From Magnolia sinica (lineage: Eukaryota > Streptophyta > Magnoliopsida > Magnoliales > Magnoliaceae), in the NCBI RefSeq assembly GCF_029962835.1, contig NC_080579.1, forward strand, positions 79,501,959 to 79,565,958: a stretch of 64,000 bases of DNA, in the 5' to 3' direction. The notes below the pieces were generated by a model. That model did not search any database. It was not told the DNA's origin and saw only the letters and a program-made list of their open reading frames with translations. Position numbers and translations under genes: made by a program. Below are positions 43,686-54,705 of the stretch, piece after piece. Every line of letters starts with the position of its first letter. The first letter of the stretch is position 1.

Positions 43686-45368
43686 GGAAATGCATGATTA
43701 GCCCAACTATTATTATTCTAATTTCAAACAATCCATTTAGGAGAGCTCAAAGGTCACTATGGGGGGTTTATCACCCAGTATAGGCCGACAGCTCAGGCAT
43801 AGTGTCCCATTCCACCATCCTTGGTCATGAGATTAACAAATAGGATGTTCAAGGTAACCCTTTCAACTAGTGGCCAGTATTAATCTAACAAGTGAAACTT
43901 ACCATCGCAAAGTTATATAAAGACAATCCATTAAAGCCACATGAGACAATTGTTCCATAAAAGCCGCAAGGGCTGAATATTCCATTTAATGGTACGATAA
44001 GAAGGGATTATTCCCTAAAAGCCACATAGGCACAAATGGTCCACAAGGTGGTAAGTCCACAATGTAAATTTATTTAACCTATTTCACAGGTGGCCACTAG
44101 TTCAAGGATCTCTTAAAACACCATTAAGTAATCATGATTGACAAATTAAATCATGTATAATTATCAATATAGCACATGCATATTTAAAGCGTTCATTTCA
44201 AATCTGAATAGGGATATTTAAATCCATAGCATGTTCAAATATTTGACTTTAAATTCAATTCATCAATCATTTATAAAAATCGAACTCAATAAGAGCAATC
44301 AACCATATTAACTAATCAATAAGATAAATGAAGGAAGATGAATAATTAGGCCAACTATCAAGATGTAGAAAAGCTTGAAGGGTGATCCTCACCTTTCAAG
44401 AGATGGTTCGTCTCCCGGTAATGCTAGAGATAGTTGTACACACCCTAGGATCAAGATTTAACAAAATTAGAATGTTTGGAGTGGTTAGATTACAACGTAA
44501 CGAAATTTATATGGTTAAGATTAAAGTTTAATGTTTAGATCATGTAAATTTTAGGATTTTACCCAACCATTTAAATCTAAGTATAAGTATTAGAACTTGA
44601 ACTCTAACTTTCTGCGTAAGGAATAAAATAATATTATTAATGATAATTTGTGAATTGGTATTAATTCTTCCCAATAATATCCAATATCATTTCCATAAAA
44701 ATGAGAGTTTAATAAATGCTAAAATGATAAAATAATTATTAACAATAAATTATTAATATTTATACCAATCCAAAATGGAAATGATTATATTATCTAATAA
44801 TGATAATGATTATAATTATAGTAACTTATAATAATGAACCTATCCATACTAATTTTCTAATGATAATTATAACACATGATAATAAACAAAAATAATAACA
44901 AAAGGTAAACCTCAAATTACCTTGTTGCGAAACTCGACCCGATAGCGTCTGGAATTAGAAAACTCAGTGAGTTGGAGGCCTAACTCGGTTTTGAACCGAG
45001 TCAACTCAGTGGCTCGCCTCTCTTTCTTTCTCTCCCTCTTTCCTTCCTTTCTTCTCTTCCTTCCTCTCTAACTTTCTCTTTCTTTCTCTCACATTTCTTT
45101 GAAATGTTTAATAACAGCTAGTTATCAAACCAGACCTACAAGGCAGTCTGACTCAGTGAGTCGATCCATCAAAACTCGACAGTGGGTTAAGCTCTCAGCT
45201 TCAACTCCCTTCTTCATCCTTCCACTCTGTTTCTTTTTCCTTCCCTTCTTCCTTCTGTCTTCTCAGCAATCCCCCATCCAGCGAGGTTGCAGGACTCGTT
45301 AGGATTATTGGGTTGAATGAGTTAGCGAGTCCGCGACTCAGCAACTCTTGTGCCTTCTCACTCCCTCC

Positions 45369-45370
<2 letters not shown>

Positions 45371-45438
<68 letters not shown>
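45371..45438. repeat. (TC)n microsatellite
   Basis: Nearly pure CT run with one T interruption near 45429. It generates long Leu-Ser and Arg-Glu reading frames in all phases, which are not genes. Confidence 0.95.
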
Positions 45439-45440
<2 letters not shown>

Positions 45441-47388
45441 CCGTCTTCTCTTCCTTTCCTTTCTTTCTGCTCTTCTTCTCGTTTTCTTCTGCTTCTGTTC
45501 TCCTTCTCCTATCCTTCCCTCTGTTGGAAGAAGTCCAAGCATGGACTTAGCAAGGCTTGACCCTTGTTGAGCTGAGTCGAATCGACAACGTATAGCATAA
45601 CTCGGCCGACCCTTCTCCTCGACTCAAATCTTCTCCCTCTCTACCCTTCCTTCACTCCATCTTCTTCTTCTCCTTTTTCTGTTGGGAACAACCAGGTGAC
45701 GGCCAAGGACTTGGCCCGAACTTACAGCGGCTCAAACCGGGTTGACTCGCTCAATGTATCATTAGAAACGACGCACTTTCTCCCTTTCTTTTAAGATTTC
45801 TATTTCTGGAAAGGAAGCCCTAAAAGGCAGGATTATAAAATGTCCGATTCCTATTTTAGATGCTTCGAAATCGACAACTAATCCATGGGATTAGTTACAC
45901 TTAAGTGCGGTTTAACCCGAGCACCACCAATCGATTTCTCTACTAAAACTGACTAAAATGGCCGCGTGGCACTAATCTAATGCTACAACTGGATCTCTGA
46001 CATTGTGGTCCTCCAGATGGACGACCTTGATTAGAAAACGGACCCCATCACTAGTGATGGGTATCTATGGTAGAACGGAGAAGATGACCTTCTCTATAAT
46101 GGCGGATTCTTTAAAGTTGGTTAATCGGCTAATCTGGTACGTATAGATGGTGTGGATTTGATCCTAGAACACTGTGGGGTCCATATTTTGGACGGACATT
46201 CACAAATCTCAGTGGGATTCAGAGTATTGGAGTTGCGGCGGCTTTCTCTCTTACGATGGAAACCCTAAGCTATGTGGAGAGAATGGAGGTCTGGGATTCC
46301 TTTGAATGGGTGGTTAGGATGGGAGGAGAATCGCGCACACTGTAAGCCAGTCTGGCAGTACGGAAGATTCCCGCTTTCAGAAGCTACCGCACGCAGCACT
46401 ACTTGCATCGGTGCAGTGAGTACACACATGCCCAACTTCGCACGTAGAAACTTAAGGTGTGGTCGGATCTTCTGTCCTGACATGATGGACGGTAGAGATC
46501 ATGCTAGACGATCACAAAGGTGGGCCACATATCACGTCAGTAACAGAAAGTTTCCGTTTTCGGAAACCACGTACGTGCTTCTGTTTTGTGCCAATGTTTG
46601 CAAGCATGCATGTGCCTTCCAACACGCAGGGAAGAGATGATTTTTGATGGATTCGAAGGCCATGCATGAAGGACGGCTCGGATCACTCACTTGATCTTGA
46701 AAGGTGGGCCACAGACGTCGTGAACGGACGTCCTCCGTTCAAATTCTCGCGGGCGGGAACTAGAGAAGAGAGAAATCTCTCTTTTGGAGGCTTTTCTTGG
46801 GCCAAACGCATTTGACTGAGCTGTGCATTCTAGTGCACAGCGGTTGTACGCATCCCGTGCACTTGCACCAAGTGCATGGGGTCCACACTTCTGTATGGTG
46901 TAATCTACACCGTCCATTTGAATCTACTGGTCCTGTTAGGAATTTTGATAGTTTCTTAGGCAATTTATATGCTTAGGTGAGCCCTACTTTTAACTTTTGA
47001 TTCCTATTTGTGGATTTATATAGATATGGTGGTCGGATTGATCCTAATTCCATCTAGAATGGTTCCATAGTCATGAGCTAATTTAGGTGCATTCAAATAG
47101 CCAGTTTCACATGATTCTTTAGTCATTTAATTCCCAAACTATGGTGCATCTCTCCATTTAACCCTCTGATCAGGTTATTTCGATCAAATGTGTATCCTTG
47201 CAATTGTATGCTTAACTACAACATTTACTTTAGTAAGCAATGGCTAGATGGCCTGATCTAAGGATGAAAATCACTTAAAAAGATCCACTAAATGCTATGA
47301 AAAAGGCGAATGTTCCATTTAGTTGGATTTGTGTTTATACTAATCCGATTTTGTTAATACCCGAGTAATGAAAGTACGGGTTGTTACA

Positions 47389-47400
47389 GTAGGGGACTTC
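47389..47400 (+). promoter_or_regulatory. 3' half of the gypsy A polypurine tract
   Basis: GTAGGGGACTTC abuts the 3' LTR at 47401. The other half, AAGAGAGTAGG, lies at 42731-42741; the solo LTR entered exactly here. Confidence 0.75.
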
Positions 47401-48208
47401 TGTTATGGGAAAATCTGAACAAGGATAATCGAGGTTGGCCTGAGTTACCCGAATCAGTTAACAAGGCCTCGGAAGGAGGATACCACGTCAAGTATGAATC
47501 GATCCCTAAGTTACGAGTGTAGGTTGGTTGAGACATGCTCTCAACAGATGAATCACGACTCGGAACTACAGTCCTGATTGGCCGTTCCTAACCCTCGTCC
47601 TCATCCGAAGAAGGATGGTTGAGCCAAGCTCTGATCCTCACCGTCAGCTTCATTCAGCGAACTCCGACCTCGGTGATCTACTGACAAACTCCGACTACTC
47701 GCACTCGGTGTCAAGTCTACACAGTATAAGGCCGAGCCTCGTACTCAACATCGAGTCTACACAACCTGAGGCCGAGCCCGGGAGAGGATACTCCGTATGC
47801 CAAGGCTGAGGCCGAGCCCGGGTGAGGATACTCCATGTGCCGAGCCTGGAGGCACCTAAAAATGCAGATGTAACTGAAGATCTTGCCCAAGGATACGCGC
47901 CCTTAAAACACGATATGTTGCACGACCCAAAAATTATGGATAATATCTCCACGATCACAATATCCTGCTGATTGACCAAATCATGCCGAGACTAACGAAC
48001 GTGGATCGTTCAACCCACAGGTATAAATACCAGGGGACCCCATTGCTATAGGTACACAATATCTCGCACCATTTCTCTACATTTGACTTAGGCCCAGATT
48101 CCCTAGCTTGACTTAGGCATCGGAAGGTCCCCCGACTTTGTGAAGGACTAGGGTTCGTTGACGGTTTGCTGCATTGAGCAGAGGGTGGTCCAGATTTTGA
48201 CCTCAAAA
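47401..48208 (+). mobile_element. 3' LTR of gypsy A (808 bp)
   Basis: Co-linear with 29456-30289, from TGTTATGGG to GACCTCAAAA (the terminal CA has become AA), followed by duplication ATTAC (48209-48213). It lacks about 26 bp near 48130 relative to the 5' copy and keeps TATAAATA (48022-48029). Confidence 0.93.
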
Positions 48209-48213
48209 ATTAC

Positions 48214-48463
48214 TATCCAACCTATTCATAAGGTCATGTAGACTTGGATGAAGTGAAAACACAAATATCTTTTTGATTCGAAACTTCTTCAAGGGCCTTC
48301 AATCCCCACTTTGTGGCCCACCTAAGCCTTGGTTCTGCCTAATTTTTGGCTTGATACTGTATAATGACCTGTAAATAAGGATGGATGGCGTGGATAAGAC
48401 GTTTGCATCACAATGGCCCCCATAGAGCTCTGGCCGGACAGGGGTAGGACGCAATTCGCTTCC
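48214..48463. mobile_element. Inner MITE, right half
   Basis: Continues 29228-29455 across the gypsy insertion (CTATTAC|TATCCAACC reads through). It ends GCAATTCGCTTCC and is followed by the 9-bp duplication TAAAATTGA (48464-48472). Confidence 0.85.
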
Positions 48464-48464
48464 T

Positions 48465-48770
48465 AAAATTGAAGCATTAGAAACGTTCAAGTGGACCATA
48501 CCACTGGAAACAATGGGAATGATGATTTCCACTGTTGAAACCTTGCTAGGCCCCACATTGATGTTTATTTGTTATCCAACCTGTTAATATGATATATATA
48601 AAAAAACATAGATAAAGGGAAAATACAAATATAAGCTTGATCCAGAACTTCACTGGCCCTCAAGAATTTTTTTGCAGTAGACTTTTAACTCACAATGTTT
48701 CCCAAGGTGTGGTCTATTTGAGAATCATGCTAGACTCCACATAGCTTACTCAGCTAGCAATCCGCTCCTG
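48465..48770. mobile_element. Outer MITE, right part
   Basis: Resumes the outer copy: AGTGGACCATACCACTGG, TGTTTATTTGTTATCCAACC, TTGATCCAGAACTT and TGTGGTCTATTTGAG, ending CTAGCAATCCGCTCC. The end matches the CCAATCCGC terminus of the family. Confidence 0.7.
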
Positions 48771-48861
48771 GGTAAGAATGACTTCCTGTTATGTACGGAC
48801 AGTATCAGTATCGAGGTGGCTACGGCACTATTGGGGGCGTGAGCTAAAAAAAATAGTCATC
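48771..48861. other. Short unassigned flank
   Basis: Ninety bases between the outer MITE and the Harbinger element. Nothing recognised. Confidence 0.5.
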
Positions 48862-48882
48862 TAAGGGTCTGTTTGGTTTTCC

Positions 48883-50991
48883 GAGATACCAGCATTAGAT
48901 CGTAAAGAAGTCATGATGACTTTCGCCTCCTGTTTGGTTTCAGACGTAAATACCTGTTAAATGAGTTGGCGGTAGACAAATGTAAAGTAGCCGCCCGACT
49001 TTCAAATCCGCTACAGGTAATCGAGAGGATTACAGTCTCGCAGTAGATCGGTCATTCGTAAATACAGTGGTCCACAAGTGCATCATTGGTTTCCGTTCGC
49101 GCAGTTGTAGCATTTAAAACCTTCTCATGGCATGTTAGTCATTCTTCACAGGGAGGAACCGATCCAGACTGCTGCGATTTTGCGGACCTATATGGTGAGA
49201 AGATGACACCCATTGATGTTCCCCCTTCTCAACGCAGATAGTTTTTGAGCTCTTCCCTTCATTGACACCATGTTCGTCTGTTTTTCCATGGTTCATAGGT
49301 ATCAGCCTCAGAACAGATCTTGCCGAAGATCGTTGAATGCTGTCGCAGTACATCCAAACGTCGAGAGGTATGTACGAAGGGAAGTTTGATCTCTACAGGG
49401 GCCTTGCATGTTGTTGTATTATTCAGGGATTACATGTTGTTGGGAAGTCCTGTCTTACATGCACCGGATTTCTTCTCCATCTCTGATTTTGATATCCACT
49501 CCATCTTCCTGCAGTGGACTGCTCAGCCAACAGATCCGGACTTCTTCACCATCTCCTGTGCATATTCCTCGAGAGGTAGGCATTCATATCCCTCATCTTC
49601 AGTGACAAGCGTGTGGCCCTACTCATTCCTATTCATATCTCAATCCCTGAGATAGCCTTGGCGTAACAAAATCCTGTTCGTTGGATGGGTCTCTGCTTTT
49701 CCATATATCTCAAAGTTTGAAAAGCTTTGATATTTGTTTTCTACTGTTTTTCTTAGGTATTTTGTTATACCATTTTCTCTAGCAATTGGTTTTGTCACCG
49801 TATGCAGATCTATTTTTTATCTTTAAATTCTTTATATAATAGGTGAAAATGCTATGCTTTGGGTTCTTTTACAATTGCTAATAGTAGCTGCTGCTCTGGC
49901 CGTCGGAAGGTCATATGTTTTGATAAATTTCAATTTACAGTTATTGACATAAACGGACGTACTTATGCTCCTAATCACAACAGGTGTAAAATTAAATGTT
50001 GAAACAATGTCTTGTAAACTTTGCTGCTGTAGGATGTTGGATGATAATGTTCTGATAATCTTGAATTTCAAATGCATTGGGAAAAAAATTATTACATATG
50101 ATCTTAATGAGAAAAATGTTTCTGCTCGCTTACAGTCCCCACATGAGAGCCAGCGTATGGCATTTCATTCCAATATTTAGAGATTTTACGGGTTGACTGA
50201 TGACTATGAACATTTCAATTCATATACCCTGAATTGATAGCAATGACAACACTCGGGGGGGGGGGGGGGGATATCGTGTTGTAGGCCATTTCAATTTTTT
50301 TATTTGGATGTTTCTATCTCTAGTATTGCAGAACCTAAATTGTCTGGAAGAATCTTGTATATTACATATGCAGATTTCAATACAGATCATTTCGAATGTA
50401 ATATGTCTATTATTGCAAAACCTGGGTTGACATGTAACTGAATTTGATTTAGATATTACAATTTCAGAGTTCCTTATAGAAAACTTCGATTTTGATATCT
50501 ATAGCTTTGCAATAACTGGTTTGTCATAATTTGAAAACTGAAGTATATATTAAATATTCAGGGTTCCATATAGATAACCTCCATTCTCATATCTGTAGTA
50601 ATTCAAAACATGGTTTGTTAGTTAGGTTAAACTGATTTACAGATTGCATATATAGATTTCCATTTCTCTCAACCTCATGTATATTACATATGTTGGAGTA
50701 ATGTAAATCAAAAACTGTTTGCGTGTGTATATCAACATGTACTCAGAAGCTTGATGAAGCATTGTAGTATTCAACTGTGACACTATCTCAATGGGTCAGG
50801 CTGAGACCTACTGAGTCTTGTACTGTTGCTGATCATGATCAATTAGGAGATGACTGTTGGCAGTAAGTAACTGTTTATATGTCTTCTTTTGCTCACCAAA
50901 ATCATGGACCAATATGATACTGGAATTTGATATTGTGTCATAGTTGCTGTCTAACTGTCATTCGGTGTGTTGCACAAGAAATATTCGTAAC
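48883..50991 (+). other. Harbinger 5' non-coding region
   Basis: About 2.1 kb before the transposase ATG. It contains no recognised domain; short frames at 49320-49655 lack coding character. AT-rich DNA and a run of 16 G (50255-50270) are present. Probably promoter and leader with possible leader introns. Confidence 0.5.
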
Positions 50992-52245
50992 ATGGAGGGA
51001 CATGGCTGGACAGAAGAGGAAGTGGCTGCTTTTGGAACTACACTTGCTGCAGCAGCAACAATTATTGCAGTGGGAGAATATTGCATCAATTATTTATTCA
51101 GGACACCCTCAAGATTTGGAGACTATGAAAGAAGCAGGATAATAAATGGGATAATTAGAGAGGGAGAGCAAGTGTGTGTTGCTCAACTCAGAATGAACAA
51201 GGCCACATTCTTCAACCTCTGCTCCTTTCTCAATGATAGAAATATGCTTCCCGATGGGAAACATGTTTCTATGGAGGAATAACTGTCATTTTCCTTCATA
51301 TAGTAGGCCATATTGTGAGAAACCGTGTAATTAAAAATCAATTTTTAAGGTCAGGAGAAACAGTTAGCTGTTACTTTACGAAAGCTTTGGATGCTGTTGT
51401 CGGACTATATCCTAATTTTGTTAAACTGCCAAGTGCAGAAACACCTCCCGAGATTCGATCCAATCCAAAATGGGGCACATATTTTCAGGTAAGCTCAATT
51501 CTAACAACCCTTCGTACTCTAAACTTTTTTTTTTACTATTTCTTTGCTAATAATACATGTTGAATTTAGGATTGTATTGGTGCAATTGATGGCACCCATG
51601 TACCCGCCCATGTGCCAGCATTGAAAAGTGCAACCTACCGTAACAGGAAAGGGATCCTCTCTCAAAATGTAATGGCCGTATGTGGGTTAGATATGAACTT
51701 CGTATATGTGCTCGCCAGATGGAAAGAATTTGCCTCTGACGAACGCATCTTACAGAGTGCATTGACACATACCACTGATCGTTTTACTATCCCTCAGGGT
51801 ACTTTGAATATCAATAGATGATGGAACATCTTCATAAGATGATTTTTTCTTTCATTTATCATGACATATACTTGTAATTAATTGTAGGTAAATACTACGT
51901 AGTTGATGCTGGTTACACCCATTCACCTAGATTTATGGCTCCATATCGTGGTGTACGGTACCACCTCAATGAATACCGCACAGGCCGCAATCATACGAAT
52001 AAGAAAGAACTTTTTAACTATCGACATGCTCAATTATAAAATGTTATCGAGCGAATATTTGGAGTACTAAAAGCGCGATTTTCGATCCTCCAATCAGCTC
52101 CACCATACAACCTTAACACAAAGTGAAGATAGTGATCGCATGTTGTGTGTTACACAACTTTATCCATATATGTGGAGGAGATAGTTTAATGGAAGAGGAG
52201 GACACCTCAACGGAAGTAACAGAGTGTGGATCTATCACCATGTGA
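50992..52245 (+). CDS. Harbinger DDE transposase (DDE_Tnp_4 type), lightly damaged
   Basis: Exon 1 (50992-51488) carries the N-terminal helices (RMNKATFFNLCSFL; VGHIVRNRVIKNQF). Intron 1 is 51489-51569 (GTAAGC...TTTAG). Exon 2 (51570-51798) holds the first catalytic Asp in CIGAIDGTHVPA and RNRKGILSQNVMAVC. Intron 2 is 51799-51887 (GTACTT...TTGTAG). Exon 3 (51888-52245) has the second Asp in YYVVDAGYTHSPRF, then NVIERIFGVLKARF with the catalytic Glu, and VLHNFIH. It cuts and pastes the element in the nucleus, normally with the Myb/SANT partner. Lesions: a stop plus 1-base shift at about 51279-51288, a TAA before NVIER (52036) and a stop/shift near 52124. All three catalytic residues remain. 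Confidence 0.9.
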
Positions 52246-52625
52246 GGGTAATGTTACATAACGTGAAAAGGATGAATGAACGACATATTGAGACAATATC
52301 GCAGAGAGGATGTGGAATGAATCTCTTCCTGTGAGTCGTATAGTATGATTACCGCATGAAATTATTATTTTGTATTAGGTAATAGAAATATGTCATGATA
52401 ATCTGAGTTACCTACAAGCATATGTCTAGATTTTAGTAACAGTAAAGGAGATTTTCAAATATGTCTATTCTCTATTCCAAGTTTTGTATCATGTTTTAAT
52501 TATGTGTATCTTCCTTCAACTTAATGAAAATTTTTAGAATAATGCTATGAATTATATCAACTATGATTTGTTAATTACATCTTTTCATTTTCTATTTGTA
52601 GATAATTGAAGTTAGTGAAGGTGAA

Positions 52626-53767
52626 ATGTCACCTACCAACCGAAACAACCAATCAACTCCTACAAAAGAACCTGGCCAAGAACCATGTATTACACCCCGC
52701 AGGACACCGAGAAAATATAAACTAAAATCACCTGATGCAAGTGAATCCTCGAGTGGCCCAATGCAATAGACAGATGAAATGGATGACTGTCTGATTAATA
52801 TGTTGATGGATGTGGTTGCAAATGGCTGCAAGAGTGCGAATGGTTTTAAGGAGACGTATAAAACAGTCATAGAGAGCGTCAGGAGTGCAATAGGAATATC
52901 AGTGCAAGAGAAACATATTGGGAATCGCCTCCGCACTATGAAAAGGTTGTATTTCGAGGTTCGAGATACCCTAAACGCTGTGGATTTGGTCGTGACGATG
53001 ACTTGAAGGTAGTAACCTCTCTGGACGATGTTTGGGAGGATTACATATGGGTGAGAGAATCTTCGAAATTAAATTTTGTATAACTCCAGCAATTATTTTT
53101 ATTCCTAAGTTATATGTATCATCTCATGTTTGTTTACTTATATTGATTTATCTTTATTGTTATCAATAGTCACATCCATATGCACAACATGTACGCGGGA
53201 AAACAGTGCGAAGGTACGACGACCTAACATACATATTTGGTAATGACCGAGTGACTGGATTGCGTGCTTCCACAGGAAACATGCGTAACACTCCGCCTTC
53301 GAGAAGGCCCAGGGATCTTGATACTTCACCCACACCATCGGTTGATCTAAATGACGATACTCTTGTGTTATCCAGTGATGAGGTAGGGGACAGTACGCAT
53401 AACATCCACTGGTCATATGAAAGCCGTGATGGTAATCACATTCCACGCCGAAGTCCGTCTGTGAATGGGAACAACTCCATCAACATAGGAAGCACAACTA
53501 GTTCAAGGAAGTAAGCTAGGATGAATCGCCCTTGTGATATCATTGACAAAAGAATGAGTGAAGTTGTTGATGCCATCAAATCACTGGCCCTTACCATACA
53601 GTAAGGGAAGGACATGGTACGTATGTCGCAGGTGGTACCAGCTCTGGAGCAGATTGAGGGTCTTACAGGTCATGAGATCGTACGTGTTACAAAGATACTA
53701 TCGAAAGACGAACAACAGTCTGCTTCATTCCTTTCTCTCCCTGAGCATAAAGGTTGGAGTTTGTGTT
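52626..53767 (+). pseudogene. Harbinger Myb/SANT-like protein (ORF1), lightly damaged
   Basis: Starts MSPTNRNNQSTP at 52626. A Myb/SANT-like DNA-binding domain (PF12776 type) spans about 52770-53040: DDCLINMLMDVVANG, KEKHIGNRLRTMKRLY-like QEKHIGNRLRTMKRLYFEVR and DDVWEDYIW. A 130-base intron is likely (GTGAGAG at 53050 to TCAATAG at 53169), then SHPYAQHVRGKTVRRYDDL. After a Ser/Pro/Asp-rich tail, VDAIKSLALTIQ and EQIEGLTGHEIVRVTKIL end the protein. In PIF/Harbinger elements this protein brings the transposase to DNA. Breaks: TAG at 52768, a shift near 52975, TAA at 53512 and 53602. Confidence 0.88.
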
Positions 53768-54271
53768 GATGCTACTTGCTCCAGATCAGTCGTCCGACTG
53801 AGCATAGTCCCTTGAAGTTGATCATCATGGTTGTTATTTTGATTGGTTGGACAGCCAATCATTTTTTGGACTTAACTTTTTCTGGTTACACATGCTAGTT
53901 GTGTTCACTAATTAGATGACTGGGTTAATTTGGATGATATTTTTTTGTGGCTTTTTTTTGGATTGTGATCTGTATTTAATGATATCTCCATCGATGCCTG
54001 TTAACCTGCATTACCTGTTTAAATGTGCTGCTAACTTTATATTAATTATGACTATCCTGTTTTAGAATTTTGCAATGTGTGTAGTGTAGATTGATAGATT
54101 TAACATTTTCAGTTTGAAAAGCTTCAGGTATGCTCTAACCGTCAATATAGCTGCACTAATTTCATGTGCTTATGTACATACATACATATATATATAGTAT
54201 TATCTTTGATTATATGTAACATTATTTGTGAAAATGGATTGACGTTGATGATAAAATATCGTTATCTTCAG

Positions 54272-54538
54272 ATGGGTAAAAAGATGTACGTTGTTTTCAA
54301 AGGTCGCTGGCCTGGAATCTATTACACGTGGGAGGAGTGCCATCAACAGGTTGAAGGATATTCTTTAGCGATCTTCCGTAGCTACAAATCGGCGTCTGAG
54401 GCATTTACTCAATGGACAATTTCTGCGATGTGTCGGCTCAACAGAAGACAGGAGTGGGCGAGGTGGCAGTGGATTATGACAACATGGTCTCGACGCATGG
54501 ACCGCTTTATTTTGCCGGTTGCAGCAACGATCCTATAG
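54272..54538 (+). CDS. Viroplasmin / RNase H1 N-terminal domain protein inside the Harbinger element
   Basis: From ATG 54272, preceded by TTATCTTCAG, a good splice acceptor. Residues 5-47 read YVVFKGRWPGIYYTWEEC, HQQVEGYSLAIFRSYK and SASEAFTQW. This is the pattern of the Cauli_VI / RNase H1 N-terminal domain (PF01693; hybrid-binding domain), which in RNase H1 grips RNA-DNA hybrid or double-stranded RNA. Conserved aromatic and basic positions (YVV, GR, PGIY, W, C, GY, YK) are all present. No RNase H catalytic domain follows: the frame ends at 54536-54538. The overlapping frame 54412-54705 (GSSRSASHDYQPSAGHE, ETPGALEALM) may be a downstream exon. The gene lies between the Myb/SANT gene and the right TIR. 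Role in transposition unknown. Confidence 0.78.
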   Translation: MGKKMYVVFKGRWPGIYYTWEECHQQVEGYSLAIFRSYKSASEAFTQWTISAMCRLNRRQEWARWQWIMTTWSRRMDRFILPVAATIL

Positions 54539-54705
54539 GGAGCTCCAGATCAGCATCACATGACTATCAGCCCAGTGCTGGGCATGAGACAGAGGGAGAT
54601 AGCGTTGAAGAAACGCCTGGTGCACTGGAGGCGTTGATGAGGATGATAATCAGTTGCTTGATTATTATCCTCGCCATTCATCTCTTCCTGTGTCGCATCA
54701 TATGA

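Larger units (their letters stand above)
42742..47388 (+). mobile_element. Solo LTR, 4647 bp, in the polypurine tract of gypsy A
   Basis: Starts CGTAACACCCCGG (first T mutated to C), ends GGGTTGTTACA; 5-bp duplication GTAGG at 42737-42741 and 47389-47393. There is no gag or pol inside. Start resembles family L2 (58436) through the GAGCGTTAACCTTTAAAT box. It contains an alternating tandem array (43339-43685), one copy of the shared module (43748-43832), AT-rich DNA (44150-44900), a pure CT microsatellite and a MITE-like patch near 46870-46930. Some length may be later insertions. Confidence 0.93.
29456..48208 (+). mobile_element. Gypsy element A, complete outline, with two nested solo LTRs
   Basis: A full-length Ty3/gypsy element: 5' LTR (29456-30289), primer site, gag, protease, RT, RNase H, integrase, antisense ORF, polypurine tract and 3' LTR (47401-48208). 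The 5-bp duplication ATTAC is at 29451-29455 and 48209-48213, and the flanks join into an inner MITE. Removing two nested solo LTRs and their duplications leaves about 10.9 kb. The first 120 bp of the two LTRs differ at 11 positions by my count, mostly transitions, so the insertion is old. The antisense ORF after pol places it with Tat-type elements (inference). Confidence 0.93.

Noticed and set aside
45201..45570. Overlapping 66-113-residue frames on both strands (Leu-Ser or Arg-Glu rich)
   Set aside because: Produced by the (TC)n microsatellite and CT-rich DNA; every phase is open because the repeat lacks stops.
54272..54538. Endogenous caulimovirus fragment
   Set aside because: The viroplasmin-type domain alone might suggest a plant pararetrovirus, but no movement, coat, RT or other caulimovirus sequence is adjacent and the gene is inside the Harbinger TIRs; RNase H1 proteins carry the same domain.
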